The notes under the pieces were generated by a model, which saw nothing but the letters and a program-made list of their open reading frames with translations, did no database searches and had not been told where the DNA came from. Positions 8,025 to 16,118 of a stretch of DNA of 64,000 nt are shown in pieces. This DNA is from Faecalicatena sp. Marseille-Q4148. GTDB taxonomy: Bacteria > Bacillota > Clostridia > Lachnospirales > Lachnospiraceae. Both the position numbers and the translations under genes were made by a program. The stretch is taken from positions 434,001-498,000 of the forward strand of contig CP073692.1 in assembly GCA_018228665.1 (NCBI GenBank), given 5' to 3'. Position 1 is the stretch's first letter, and the number at the start of each line of letters is the position of its first letter.

Positions 8025-8711
8025 ATGATGCAGAAAGATAAAGAACAATATAATGTAAAACAGATACAGCCATTTCTTGCAGAAGGAGCAGAAGAACATT
8101 TTTTTCAGATTATGCAGGGCTATAACCGGATGATGGCGTATTATCGCTGTGCAATTATGGAAGTGGAAACAAAATTTAATGTATTAAATGAGGAGTTTTC
8201 ACTGCAGCATGACCGGAATCCGATCAGCGGGATTAAAAGCAGATTAAAAAGCCTGCCAAGTATTCGTGAGAAGATGGACCGCAAAGGATTAGAATTTAAT
8301 TTGCAGAATGTAGAGAAGGAACTAAACGATGTTGCAGGTGTGAGAGTGATTTGTTCCTTTGTTGAAGATGTATATTTGCTGGCGGATGCCTTATTAAAGC
8401 AAGATGATATTACGTTACTTGAAAAAAAGGACTATATTGCGCATCCAAAAGAAAATGGATATAGAAGTCTCCACTTGATTGTGACGGTACCGATTTTTCT
8501 GGAACACGAAAAGAGAATTATGAAAGTAGAAATTCAGCTTCGGACAATTGCGATGGATTTCTGGGCAAGTTTGGAGCATCAGATTTGTTACAAAAAAGAT
8601 TTTGAATTTACTGAGATAATGGCAAAAGAGCTCTATGAATGTGCTCAGTTGAGTGCTGATCTGGATACAAGAATGGATAATCTTCGCAGTCAGGTAGATT
8701 TGCAGAAGTAA
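8025..8711 (+). CDS. Small (p)ppGpp synthetase, RelA/SpoT-domain GTP pyrophosphokinase family
   Basis: Predicted single-domain alarmone synthetase (YjbM/YwaC-type) transferring pyrophosphate from ATP to GTP or GDP. 228 residues: only a RelA/SpoT synthetase domain (about residues 45-190), no HD hydrolase, TGS or ACT domains. Motifs: RKGLEFNLQNVEKELNDVAG leading to GVRVICSF, the GTP-side ENGYRSLHLIV and the conserved EIQLRTIAMDFWASLEHQI. The start is ATG 8025 with GGAAAGG at 8011-8017; a TTG at 8001 is in frame but has no ribosome site. A second ATG follows at 8028. It is monocistronic, with its own probable promoter, and likely expressed under a specific stress. Confidence 0.88.
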   Translation: MMQKDKEQYNVKQIQPFLAEGAEEHFFQIMQGYNRMMAYYRCAIMEVETKFNVLNEEFSLQHDRNPISGIKSRLKSLPSIREKMDRKGLEFNLQNVEKELNDVAGVRVICSFVEDVYLLADALLKQDDITLLEKKDYIAHPKENGYRSLHLIVTVPIFLEHEKRIMKVEIQLRTIAMDFWASLEHQICYKKDFEFTEIMAKELYECAQLSADLDTRMDNLRSQVDLQK

Positions 8712-8747
8712 AATAGCATTATTTTAGAAGAATCTGTTCGTTTGTAC

Positions 8748-8802
8748 TTTACAATATCGAGTATCGATAATATACTATAAGTAGAAATATCGATACTCGA
8801 TA
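8748..8802 (+). promoter_or_regulatory. Promoter with a perfect 15-bp inverted-repeat operator (probable PadR site)
   Basis: TTTACA (8748-8753), a 17-bp spacer and TATACT (8771-8776) form a good sigma-A promoter. TATCGAGTATCGATA fills the spacer at 8755-8769 and its exact reverse complement TATCGATACTCGATA lies at 8788-8802, just before the ribosome site of the DUF2812 gene. The arm centres are 33 bp apart, about three helical turns. The promoter serves an operon that encodes a PadR regulator, so autorepression by that protein is the simplest reading (inference). Confidence 0.8.
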
Positions 8803-8818
8803 AAAGGAGGTGCAGCAT

Positions 8819-10087
8819 ATGAGAAATACAAGAAAGAGAGTTTGGAAGCGGTTTTCTTACCGAGAATGCGATGCTATGAAAGAATATCTTGAGCAGATGG
8901 CAGAGAAGGGCTGGTATTTAAAGAAACTTGGCGCGTGGATGGTTTTTGAACAGGGAATCCCAGGAAAACTACGCTATGCGGTCCATGTGTTTGTCAAAGG
9001 CAGTGAATATGACCGGAAACCAGAGGAAGATACAGAGGAGCTGATTGCGTGCTGTGAGGCGGCAGGTTGGAAGTTTGTCTGTAATTACGGAAAGTTCTGT
9101 GTCTTCTGTACAAATGATGATTCGGCAGTAGAACTTGAAACAGATGAAGAAATTCGTTTTTCTGTGATTCAGAAAGAAGAATCAAAGAAAATCTGGTTTT
9201 ACTTTCTCTGCTTTGCATTTTTCTTTGTAATTACTCTGCGGCAGATTTTTTTGGACAGCAATCTGCTGTTTGACAATGAGACAGTTTTGGAAGCGGGAGT
9301 GCTGTTTCTTATGTTCCTAAATGGAAGTATTGACCTTTTCGAAGGAAAGAGATGGGCATTCAAAATAAAGAAACGTTTACAGATGGGAGAGTCGGTTCAT
9401 TACAGCAGGTATCCGCTCTGGCTTCGGAGTATAGATCATATTTGTTTCTGGATGTGTATACTGTACTTTATTGTGCAGGCATTGTGGTATGACAATGCGA
9501 TTGGAGTTATTGGATTTTTCACATGGTTCGGCATTACATTCATAGTAATTAGTGTAATTAACAGACTTCAGCCTTCAAGGGAGAACCATCAATTATTTGT
9601 ATGGTCATCTATTTTCTGGGGACCGCTTTTATATGTCGTATTGTCATTTGCACTTCAATCTGTAGGTACTCTTTCAAAAAATGAGGAAGATATGCCGGAA
9701 AGTTTTCCGCTTGCAATTTCAGATCTTTCGGATGAAACTGTCAAAGAGGAGGTTTTGTATGGCGAATATCATTCGGGATGGTTTGGCAGTAAACTTTACT
9801 GTGCGCTTGGTGAAGAAGACGATGTGTATGCAGCGCTTCATTATGAAGTAATTGAAAGCAGATTCTCATGGGTACTGGATCATCAGTGGAAGAAGGAGTA
9901 TGATGAAAGTGTTTATGAAGAAACAGAAGAACAAATATGGGGAGCAGAACGGGCTGTGAAACGAAAGACATATGGTGCAGATATGTATTTGCTTCGTTAT
10001 CCTGGCTGTATTCTGGTTTTTCAATTTGACGGGGAAATTACACCGCAGGTAATTGAGAACACAAGGGAAAAATTGAAAATAAATTAG
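8819..10087 (+). CDS. DUF2812 domain membrane protein
   Basis: Membrane protein of unknown function. 422 residues: an N-terminal soluble DUF2812 domain (about residues 1-110, with the family's EYLEQMAEKGWYLKKLG segment), four to five hydrophobic helices between about 120 and 280 (for example IWFYFLCFAFFFVITLRQIF), then an acidic soluble C-terminal part. DUF2812 genes typically stand next to a PadR regulator, as here. ATG 8819 is chosen because AAAGGAGG at 8803-8810 is eight bases upstream; a GTG at 8810 lies inside that site. Twelve bases separate it from padR. A role in membrane stress or in response to a membrane-active compound is plausible but unproven. Confidence 0.85.
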   Translation: MRNTRKRVWKRFSYRECDAMKEYLEQMAEKGWYLKKLGAWMVFEQGIPGKLRYAVHVFVKGSEYDRKPEEDTEELIACCEAAGWKFVCNYGKFCVFCTNDDSAVELETDEEIRFSVIQKEESKKIWFYFLCFAFFFVITLRQIFLDSNLLFDNETVLEAGVLFLMFLNGSIDLFEGKRWAFKIKKRLQMGESVHYSRYPLWLRSIDHICFWMCILYFIVQALWYDNAIGVIGFFTWFGITFIVISVINRLQPSRENHQLFVWSSIFWGPLLYVVLSFALQSVGTLSKNEEDMPESFPLAISDLSDETVKEEVLYGEYHSGWFGSKLYCALGEEDDVYAALHYEVIESRFSWVLDHQWKKEYDESVYEETEEQIWGAERAVKRKTYGADMYLLRYPGCILVFQFDGEITPQVIENTREKLKIN

Positions 10088-10098
10088 GCGGTGAGCAT

Positions 10099-10404
10099 AT
10101 GGCGAGGGAACAGTTTCAGACGTTAACGGAACCGATGTATTATATATTGCTTGCTTTGACACGAGAGTGCTGCGGAGTAGATATTATGGCCAGAGTAATG
10201 GAGATTTCTCATGGAAGAGTGCAGGTTGGTCCGGGTACTTTATATGCAATGCTGGCGAAATTTGAAGAAAATGAGATGATTCGGTTGACATCAGAAGAAA
10301 AAAGGAGAAAATATTATATGATAACTGCGAAAGGATTTGATCTGCTCTGTGAAGAATATGAGCGGCTGAAAACTCTCGTAGAAGATGGGAGGAATTATTT
10401 ATGA
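10099..10404 (+). CDS. PadR family transcriptional regulator
   Basis: Small winged-helix repressor, 101 residues, the short PadR type. The wHTH runs from about residue 10 (EPMYYILLALTRECCGVDIM) through the recognition region (VGPGTLYAMLAKFEENEMIR) to the wing and TAKGFDLL helix, with a short dimerisation helix at the end. GGTGAG precedes the ATG. The stop overlaps the next start (ATGA), so it is translationally coupled to the metallo-hydrolase gene. It probably binds the inverted repeat at 8755-8802 and represses its own operon until an unknown ligand is bound. Confidence 0.92.
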   Translation: MAREQFQTLTEPMYYILLALTRECCGVDIMARVMEISHGRVQVGPGTLYAMLAKFEENEMIRLTSEEKRRKYYMITAKGFDLLCEEYERLKTLVEDGRNYL

Positions 10405-11030
10405 AAATAACCTGGATTGGACATTCCTGTTTTAAAATTGAGGAAAATGGGTTTATGGTTGTATTTGATCCATATGAGGATGATACAGTGCCGGGATTGA
10501 ACCCGGTAAGGGAACGGGCAAATCTTGTTCTCTGCACACATGAGCACAGAGATCATAATTATCGTGCAGGTGTTGTAGTTGAAAAGAGCGGAGAGAATCC
10601 ATTTGTGATTCGTGAGATGGAGACCTATCATGATGACGTGCAGGGAGCGAAGCGCGGAACAAACCGCATCTATGTTTTAGATGATGGTAAAACAAAAATC
10701 GCTCATTTGGGAGATCTTGGCTGCGAGCTGACTTCGGAGCAAAAGGAACAACTAAAGGATTTGGATATTCTCTTTGTTCCGGTAGGCGGATTTTATACGA
10801 TCAATGGAACACAGGCGGCAGCGCTTGTGAAAGAATTGAAACCGCATTTGACGATTCCGATGCATTTCCGGAATGATGAGAAAGGATTTGGATATCAGGA
10901 GATATCAATGCTTGGAGAATTTCTCATGAACACAGATTGTAAAACCACGTTTGAAAATGACAGTATTGAACTGTCAACAGGAACGGAGCAGGAGATTATT
11001 GTTATGATGCCTGCAAATACAAAAATTTAA
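10401..11030 (+). CDS. MBL-fold metallo-hydrolase (UPF0173/YtkL-like)
   Basis: Predicted metal-dependent hydrolase of the metallo-beta-lactamase fold, 209 residues. The family start MKITWIGHSCFKIE and the metal motif THEHRDH (H47, H49, D51, H52) are present, with further ligands expected around AHLGDLG and the MHFRN segment. It lies last in the DUF2812-padR operon, overlapping padR by four bases, and is followed by a strong terminator. The substrate is unknown; these small enzymes act variably on phosphoesters, lactones and related bonds. Confidence 0.85.
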   Translation: MKITWIGHSCFKIEENGFMVVFDPYEDDTVPGLNPVRERANLVLCTHEHRDHNYRAGVVVEKSGENPFVIREMETYHDDVQGAKRGTNRIYVLDDGKTKIAHLGDLGCELTSEQKEQLKDLDILFVPVGGFYTINGTQAAALVKELKPHLTIPMHFRNDEKGFGYQEISMLGEFLMNTDCKTTFENDSIELSTGTEQEIIVMMPANTKI

Positions 11031-11056
11031 GAATTCTGGTCTTGATATGATAAAAC

Positions 11057-11094
11057 AAGGCACTGGAGAAAAGAAGAAATCTCCGGTGCCTTTT
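11057..11094. terminator. Bidirectional terminator between converging operons
   Basis: AAGGCACTGGAGA and TCTCCGGTGCCTT form a 12-13 bp stem with one wobble around AAAGAAGAAA, followed by TTTT on the plus side and TTGTTTTA on the minus side. It lies between the MBL gene and the decarboxylase, which converge. Confidence 0.8.
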
Positions 11095-11099
11095 ATCAG

Positions 11100-12542
11100 T
11101 TATTGGACAGAATCTTTTAACTCAGCATGAATCTGCTTTGCAAAATTATCAAGCATATGGATAGTGGTGCGCATGTCCTCTCTTGTTGTTTCCGGATGGA
11201 GGGTGCAGATGCGCAGCACCTTTTTCTTGTGTAATACGGTTGTGAAGATGGCAGCGTAGCCTGTTTGAAGCATTCGCTCTGAGACTTTCTCGTTGATGAA
11301 AGCCAGTTCTTCTTCTGTCAAATCATCGGCAATATAGCGGAAATTTACCATTGCAAGCTGTGAAGGAGAAACAATTTCCCAGTGGTCTAATTCGCGTATT
11401 GCTTCCTCGGCCCAATCTGCAAGCTCAAAACCGTGTTCAATTGCGCTTCCGATCAGATCCGTTCCTAATACCTGCAATGTGAGCCAAAGTTTCAGACCAC
11501 GGGCAGGGCGTGTCAATTCCATTCCGATATCCCAGGGATTAATATGTTCGCAGTCGCCTTCGATATCTTTCAGATATTCAGGATTTACATGGAAACTATG
11601 GAATAAATGTCGCACATCTTTGACGAGTACCATAGCGCAGCCATAGGTCTGGAACAGCCATTTATGAGCATCCCAGCTGAGACTGTCGGCTTGTTCAATG
11701 CCTTTGAGCAAATGACGGTAATTTGGACTGAGAAGCACAGAAGCTCCGTAAGCGCCATCAATGTGGAACCAGAGTTCGTGCTCTTGGCAAATGGATGCAA
11801 TTTCCGGAAGAGGATCAATGCTTCCGGTGTTTGTTGTTCCGGCAGTACCAATTACGACAAAAGGAATGCGTCCGGCTTCTTTGTCAGCCAGAATGGCATC
11901 TTTTAAGTCTTTCATCTTCATTTGAAAATGTGCATTTGTCGGAATAATACGAATTCTGGATTGAGGGATTCCGATAATACGAAGTCCTTTTGCAACAGAA
12001 CTGTGCGTCTGATCAGAAATATATGCAACGCCGAGGTGCATTGTTTCATCATTTAGTTTCCAGTCCCGGGCAGCAGTCAGCGCAGTGATATTTGCCATAG
12101 AGCCTCCGCTTACGAAGACACCGCCCGGGCGTTCGTGAAAGCCGGCTAAACTGCAGAGCCAGTGCAGCACTTCCTGCTCAATACAGTTGATGGTTGGGGC
12201 AAGTTTACTTCCGCCTGCATGGATATTGTATGCAGAAGTCATAATATCGCCAAGCCAGGAAATCGAAGAAGCGGGCCCCGGAACAAATCCGAAAAAGCGC
12301 GGATGGTTTCCATCACCGCGGTAGTGATAAACTTCTTTCATCATTTCCTCTACTACTTCAGCAACCGGGCGGCCATCTCTGGAAAAACCTATCTGACGGA
12401 TTTTTTCTTTCTGATCTTCGTCCGTGTACCAGGTAACATTCTGCGAGTGGATGTCACGTTTTTCTTTGCAGAATTCATGGACAAATGTCTGGACAATTTC
12501 TTCTAACTGTGCTGTATTTAAAACATTTTCGCTGTTAATCAT
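11100..12542 (-). CDS. Group II PLP decarboxylase, predicted tryptophan decarboxylase
   Basis: PLP-dependent amino-acid decarboxylase of the aromatic/glutamate family (PF00282), 480 residues. The cofactor lysine is K294 in [23 protein letters not shown] and HIDGAYGAS are also PLP-site segments. It closely resembles the gut Ruminococcus gnavus tryptophan decarboxylase as I remember it. With a constant 12-residue offset, its active-site residues correspond: K306 to K294, F98 to F86, H120 to H108, L126 to L114, W349 to W337, and L339 to I327. This pattern predicts tryptophan to tryptamine, possibly also phenylalanine. AAGGAG stands eight bases before the ATG. The gene is divergent from a LysR regulator, with a TTTACA-17-TACACT promoter covered by two perfect palindromes. 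Tyrosine or glutamate decarboxylase are less likely alternatives. Confidence 0.85.
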   Translation of the reverse strand: MINSENVLNTAQLEEIVQTFVHEFCKEKRDIHSQNVTWYTDEDQKEKIRQIGFSRDGRPVAEVVEEMMKEVYHYRGDGNHPRFFGFVPGPASSISWLGDIMTSAYNIHAGGSKLAPTINCIEQEVLHWLCSLAGFHERPGGVFVSGGSMANITALTAARDWKLNDETMHLGVAYISDQTHSSVAKGLRIIGIPQSRIRIIPTNAHFQMKMKDLKDAILADKEAGRIPFVVIGTAGTTNTGSIDPLPEIASICQEHELWFHIDGAYGASVLLSPNYRHLLKGIEQADSLSWDAHKWLFQTYGCAMVLVKDVRHLFHSFHVNPEYLKDIEGDCEHINPWDIGMELTRPARGLKLWLTLQVLGTDLIGSAIEHGFELADWAEEAIRELDHWEIVSPSQLAMVNFRYIADDLTEEELAFINEKVSERMLQTGYAAIFTTVLHKKKVLRICTLHPETTREDMRTTIHMLDNFAKQIHAELKDSVQ

Positions 12543-12600
12543 AGTCTTTACTCCTTTTAAGTTATCAGATGATCAATAGTTCTTTACGCAATTCTATTCA

Positions 12601-12630
12601 TAGTGTACACTAAGTACATATATATGTAAA
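12601..12630 (-). promoter_or_regulatory. Decarboxylase promoter with two perfect palindromes
   Basis: On the minus strand, TTTACA at 12630-12625 and TACACT at 12607-12602 are separated by exactly 17 bp. The palindrome TAGTGTACACTA (12601-12612) covers the -10 and TACATATATATGTA (12615-12628) covers most of the -35. They lie in the 140-bp gap shared with the divergent LysR gene, a probable regulator binding region. Confidence 0.65.
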
Positions 12631-12682
12631 ATTCATCTATTTGATAATATATATTAAAATATTTAATAAAGAGGTGTTTCAT

Positions 12683-13561
12683 ATGGAGTTAAGGAATATT
12701 AGTACATTTCTGAAGGTGGCAGGAACACAGAATATTTCAAAAGCAGCTGACCAGTTGGGGTATTCGCAGTCTGCGGTAACAGTTCAGATCCGGCAGCTTG
12801 AAAAAGAGCTGGGAACACAGTTGTTTGAGCGGATCGGAAAAAGAATTACGCTGACAGAACGGGGAGTGGAGTTTACAACCTATGCCAATGAGATTATGAA
12901 ATTGACGAATCAGGCGCTGACTTTTGCAAATGCAGAGCGTGAAATGGAAGGAACATTGAGGATTGGCGGGGTGGAGTCTGTTAGTACAGCAATTCTGCCG
13001 GAGATCATCCACTGTTTTCATAAGCAGTATCCGAAAATTAAGTTTGTACTAAAATCAGGGACAACCGAAGAACTGATGGAGATGGCAAGGCAAAATGAAA
13101 TTGACTTGCTTTATACACTGGATCGAAAAATCTGCAAATCAGAGTGGAAATGCGCGGCAGAAAAAGAAGATAAGATTGTATTTGTGACCTGTTATCGTCA
13201 AGAGAAGAATCATCATAGGATGGTGCCGATTGAAGAACTGATCCGGAAGCCATTTATCCTGACAGAAATGGGAGCGGCATATCAGTACGAACTGGAGCGT
13301 CTTCTGGCAGGATATGGACTGGAAGTAATTCCAATTCTTGAAACTGGAAATACAGATACCATCATTCAATTATTGAAACAGGGGATGGGATATTCGTTTC
13401 TGCCGGAATTTACCGTGAAAGATGCATTGGAGCAAAAAACGTTACAGCAGGTTTACACAAATCTTCCGCAGGTTGTGATGTACAGTCAGCTGTTTTATCA
13501 TCACAGCAAATGGGTAACGCCTCAGATGCAGAAATTCACGGAGCTTGTTGCGGCCCGTTAA
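12683..13561 (+). CDS. LysR family transcriptional regulator (divergent to the decarboxylase)
   Basis: LysR-type regulator, 292 residues: N-terminal winged HTH (residues 1-60, with ISKAADQLGYSQSAVTVQIR) and a C-terminal periplasmic-binding-protein-like effector domain (about 85-290). The start ATG 12683 has AAGAGGTG seven bases upstream; the frame is open back to 12641 but those residues are not LysR-like. Divergent placement across a 140-bp palindrome-rich gap makes it the best candidate regulator of the decarboxylase; the effector could be the amino-acid substrate (inference). It ends two bases from the convergent second LysR gene. Confidence 0.9.
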   Translation: MELRNISTFLKVAGTQNISKAADQLGYSQSAVTVQIRQLEKELGTQLFERIGKRITLTERGVEFTTYANEIMKLTNQALTFANAEREMEGTLRIGGVESVSTAILPEIIHCFHKQYPKIKFVLKSGTTEELMEMARQNEIDLLYTLDRKICKSEWKCAAEKEDKIVFVTCYRQEKNHHRMVPIEELIRKPFILTEMGAAYQYELERLLAGYGLEVIPILETGNTDTIIQLLKQGMGYSFLPEFTVKDALEQKTLQQVYTNLPQVVMYSQLFYHHSKWVTPQMQKFTELVAAR

Positions 13562-13562
13562 G

Positions 13563-14447
13563 CTAAAATTCTTTTTCAATACAGTAATTGAGCACCGATT
13601 CCATTTGCGGCGAAACCCATTTGTCATAATGGTAGAGGAGCTGTTTCCAGACATCAATTTCAAAATCTTCTACAGGCAGATGAGAAAGACTGCCAGAGGA
13701 AACTGCTTTCTCAGTGACATAATCCGGAAGAAAGGAAATGCCGATTCCCTGACTTACAAGGGTACAGATCAATTCGGTACTTCCGATTTCAAGAACCGGA
13801 TGGACGGCCAGAGAGATCTCTGCGAGGCGTTCCTCCATCATCCGCCGATAACTCGTTCCCTTTTCGGTTAAGATAAATGGCTGTGCAATTAGTTCCTGAA
13901 TAGAAAGGTTCGATTTGCGGCAGAGAGGATGATTTGCCGCTGCAACAAAGTGGGTTTGGACTTTTTTTTCACGCACAATTACATAGTCTGTATTATAGAT
14001 GTGATTATCAAGTGTTAAAACGGCATCTACCTGGTTTTGATTTAGCAGTTGAAAGATTTCTTCTGTCCCGGCGGTTTCAATTTTAAGAGAAATTCCGGGA
14101 TATTGTTTTCGAAAACCGTCAAAGTTACTTGAGAGGAGAGAAGTACAAAGAGAATCGGCAGTAGCCAGACGGACATAACCGCTGATATTCTTTGGATCTT
14201 GAATATTGGACTTTAGGGCCTGGGTTAATTTATTTATTTGATGAGCATAGTTCAGTACTTCACGGCCTTTGGCTGTAAGGACTACGGTATGATTGATTCG
14301 GTCAAAAAGGCGAAGGTTCAGCTCTTCTTCCAGTTGACGAATCTGAAAGGAAACGGTTGACTGGGAGAATCCGAGACGTTCTGCTGCTTTTGTAAAACTG
14401 CAAAGTTCTGCAACGTGTATAAATGTGATTAAGTTTTTCAATTCCAT
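13563..14447 (-). CDS. LysR family transcriptional regulator (divergent to the AGCS symporter)
   Basis: Second LysR regulator, 294 residues, with HTH segment SFTKAAERLGFSQSTVSFQI and a LysR_substrate domain. ATG 14447 has GAGG eight bases upstream on the minus strand; upstream in-frame starts give a non-family extension. It resembles the neighbouring LysR protein in overall layout, and the tails of the two share the wording YHYDKWVSPQME / YHHSKWVTPQMQ, suggesting an old duplication. It is divergent from the AGCS symporter gene with a 124-bp gap and probably controls it. Confidence 0.9.
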   Translation of the reverse strand: MELKNLITFIHVAELCSFTKAAERLGFSQSTVSFQIRQLEEELNLRLFDRINHTVVLTAKGREVLNYAHQINKLTQALKSNIQDPKNISGYVRLATADSLCTSLLSSNFDGFRKQYPGISLKIETAGTEEIFQLLNQNQVDAVLTLDNHIYNTDYVIVREKKVQTHFVAAANHPLCRKSNLSIQELIAQPFILTEKGTSYRRMMEERLAEISLAVHPVLEIGSTELICTLVSQGIGISFLPDYVTEKAVSSGSLSHLPVEDFEIDVWKQLLYHYDKWVSPQMESVLNYCIEKEF

Positions 14448-14499
14448 AAAAAATACCTCACTATCGAAAAAATAGATGCTCATTATTATAACTATCAAT

Positions 14500-14528
14500 T
14501 TTACAGATTCTATTTTCTACTATATACT
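14500..14528 (+). promoter_or_regulatory. Promoter of the AGCS symporter gene
   Basis: TTTACA at 14500-14505 and TATACT at 14523-14528 with a 17-bp spacer. Upstream, CTATCGAAAAAATAG at 14461-14475 is an inverted repeat of LysR-box style (CTAT-N7-ATAG). Confidence 0.7.
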
Positions 14529-14571
14529 ATAAGAACAGGAATGACAATGAATTTTTACAGGGGGATGAATT

Positions 14572-15996
14572 ATGGATTTATTGGAACAGGCAGGTCAGAT
14601 GATCGTAACACTGATCAGCAAGGCATATCAGTTATTGTGGGGAGATCTGATTACAATCCCGCTTCCGGGAGGAAGTTCGCTTGGACTTTCACTGTTAGTA
14701 ATGATTTTAATTCCGTCAGGAATCTATTTTACGGTGAAAACAAGATTTCTTCCGTTTCGGCTTTTCCCAGAGATGATAAAAGCTGTACTGGAAAAGAAAA
14801 ATGTACAGCAAAAAGGAGCAATTTCAGGAGTACAGGCGCTGATTGTATCTACGGCAACCCGCGTCGGAATGGGAAATCTCGTTGGAGTTGTTGCTGCAAT
14901 CTCAGCAGGAGGAGCAGGAGCTGTTTTCTGGATGTGGGTCATTGCACTTCTTGGTTCTTCTACTGCATTTGTAGAAGCGACGCTTGCGCAATTGCATAAG
15001 GAAAAGGATCCGTTATATGGAGGTTATCGAGGCGGTCCGGCGTATTATATCCACCATCTGTTTGTGAAAGAAGGAAGCAAGAAGAAACGTTCTGTAATTG
15101 CGGTACTCTTTGCTTTATCCGGTTTGATCTGTTGGTGTGGTATTAGCCAGGTAGTTGGCAATTCTGTTTCTTCCGCATTTGAAAATGCGTTCCACATTCC
15201 GCCGCTTTATACGACAATTGCACTTGTTGCTGTGGCAGCAGTTATTGTATTAAGAAAGAATGCGACGGTAAAAGTACTTGATGTTGTCGTACCGATTATG
15301 GCTGTTTGCTTTTTTGCTATGACGATTTTTATTACAATTAAGAATGCGGCTCTTTTGCCATCTGTATTTAAGCAGATCTTTACAGAAGCATTTGGTATCC
15401 GTCAGGTTGCAGCCGGAGGAATCGGAGCTGTTATTATGAATGGAGCGAAAAGAGGGCTCTTTTCCAATGAGGCTGGTTCAGGCTCTGCACCTTGTGCAGC
15501 GGCAGCAGCGGACATCGATCATCCAGCCAAAGAAGGACTTCTGCAAGCTTTTGGTGTGTTTATCGATACCATTGTAATCTGCAGCTGTACTGCCATGATT
15601 ATGCTTCTGACACCGGAAAAATTAACAAATGGTCTGGAAGGAATGGATCTTTTGCAGGCTTCGATGCAGTTTCATCTGGGCGAATTCGGAGTGATTTTTA
15701 TTGCGGCAATCCTCTGGCTGTTTAGTTTTTCTACATTTATCGGAATTTTATTTTATGCAAGACCAAATGTGGCATATTTATTTGGAGATAATTGGACCTC
15801 GCAGACACTTTATAAGATCCTTGCCTTAGTTATGCTTTTTGTTGGTGGGATGGCAGCTTATACATTTGTATGGGATCTGGGAGATATTGGAGTTGGTCTT
15901 ATGACGGTATTTAATATGATCGCCTTGTTCCCGCTCGGTTCTCAGGCAGTCAAAGCGATGAATGATTATGAAAAACAACTTGGCGTAAAAAAATAA
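14572..15996 (+). CDS. Sodium:alanine/glycine symporter, AGCS family
   Basis: Inner-membrane secondary transporter importing small amino acids with sodium (AGCS family). 474 residues, about 10-12 hydrophobic segments. Family landmarks: PSGIYFTVKTRFLPFR near residue 55, the GVQALIVSTATRVGMGNLVG signature around 85-105, YRGGPAYYI, and the NGAKRGLFSNEAGSGSAP motif in the second half. The ribosome site GGGGG lies before ATG 14572. The last 70 bases, including the stop, belong to a 124-125 bp sequence repeated beyond the insertion sequence, but this copy of the gene is complete. Being separated from the decarboxylase only by two LysR genes, it might supply its substrate, though aromatic transport is not typical of AGCS. 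Confidence 0.93.
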   Translation: MDLLEQAGQMIVTLISKAYQLLWGDLITIPLPGGSSLGLSLLVMILIPSGIYFTVKTRFLPFRLFPEMIKAVLEKKNVQQKGAISGVQALIVSTATRVGMGNLVGVVAAISAGGAGAVFWMWVIALLGSSTAFVEATLAQLHKEKDPLYGGYRGGPAYYIHHLFVKEGSKKKRSVIAVLFALSGLICWCGISQVVGNSVSSAFENAFHIPPLYTTIALVAVAAVIVLRKNATVKVLDVVVPIMAVCFFAMTIFITIKNAALLPSVFKQIFTEAFGIRQVAAGGIGAVIMNGAKRGLFSNEAGSGSAPCAAAAADIDHPAKEGLLQAFGVFIDTIVICSCTAMIMLLTPEKLTNGLEGMDLLQASMQFHLGEFGVIFIAAILWLFSFSTFIGILFYARPNVAYLFGDNWTSQTLYKILALVMLFVGGMAAYTFVWDLGDIGVGLMTVFNMIALFPLGSQAVKAMNDYEKQLGVKK

Positions 15997-16050
15997 AATT
16001 GCAGAAAATAATAAAAAGACTTGTAAATAATTAGAATATAGTCTATAATA
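15927..16050 (+). repeat. Long direct repeat, copy 1 (target duplication of the insertion sequence)
   Basis: This 124-bp sequence (125 if the next base, also shared, is counted) recurs without a mismatch at 17976-18099. It contains the last 70 bp of the AGCS gene and a promoter. It abuts the left inverted repeat of the element. IS1634-type elements are known for unusually long target duplications. Confidence 0.95.
16021..16049 (+). promoter_or_regulatory. Duplicated promoter copy 1, now pointing into the insertion sequence
   Basis: TTGTAA (16021-16026) and TATAAT (16044-16049), 17-bp spacer. This is the upstream copy of the brnQ leader promoter made by the target duplication. It now reads rightward across the element, antisense to the transposase gene. 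Confidence 0.75.
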
Positions 16051-16067
16051 CCTGTCTTTCGGAGTTA
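16051..16067 (+). repeat. Left terminal inverted repeat of the insertion sequence
   Basis: CCTGTCTTTCGGAGTTA; pairs with the right end at 15 of 17 positions. The element boundary is uncertain by one base because a C follows both direct repeats. Confidence 0.8.
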
Positions 16068-16081
16068 AGTTAAAAAAGTAG

Positions 16082-16118
16082 TGCTAAGCCACGGATTAAA
16101 ACCTATGGCTTAGCATTT
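16082..16118 (-). terminator. Hairpin at the end of the transposase gene
   Basis: TGCTAAGCCA (16082-16091) pairs with TGGCTTAGCA (16106-16115), overlapping the transposase stop codon. Read on the minus strand it is followed after a few bases by a run of T, and on the plus strand by TTTTATTT, so it may stop transcripts from both sides. Confidence 0.55.

Noticed and set aside
13441..14498. Second LysR gene as a regulator of the decarboxylase
   Set aside because: It is divergent from the AGCS gene and points away from the decarboxylase; the other LysR gene shares the decarboxylase promoter gap.
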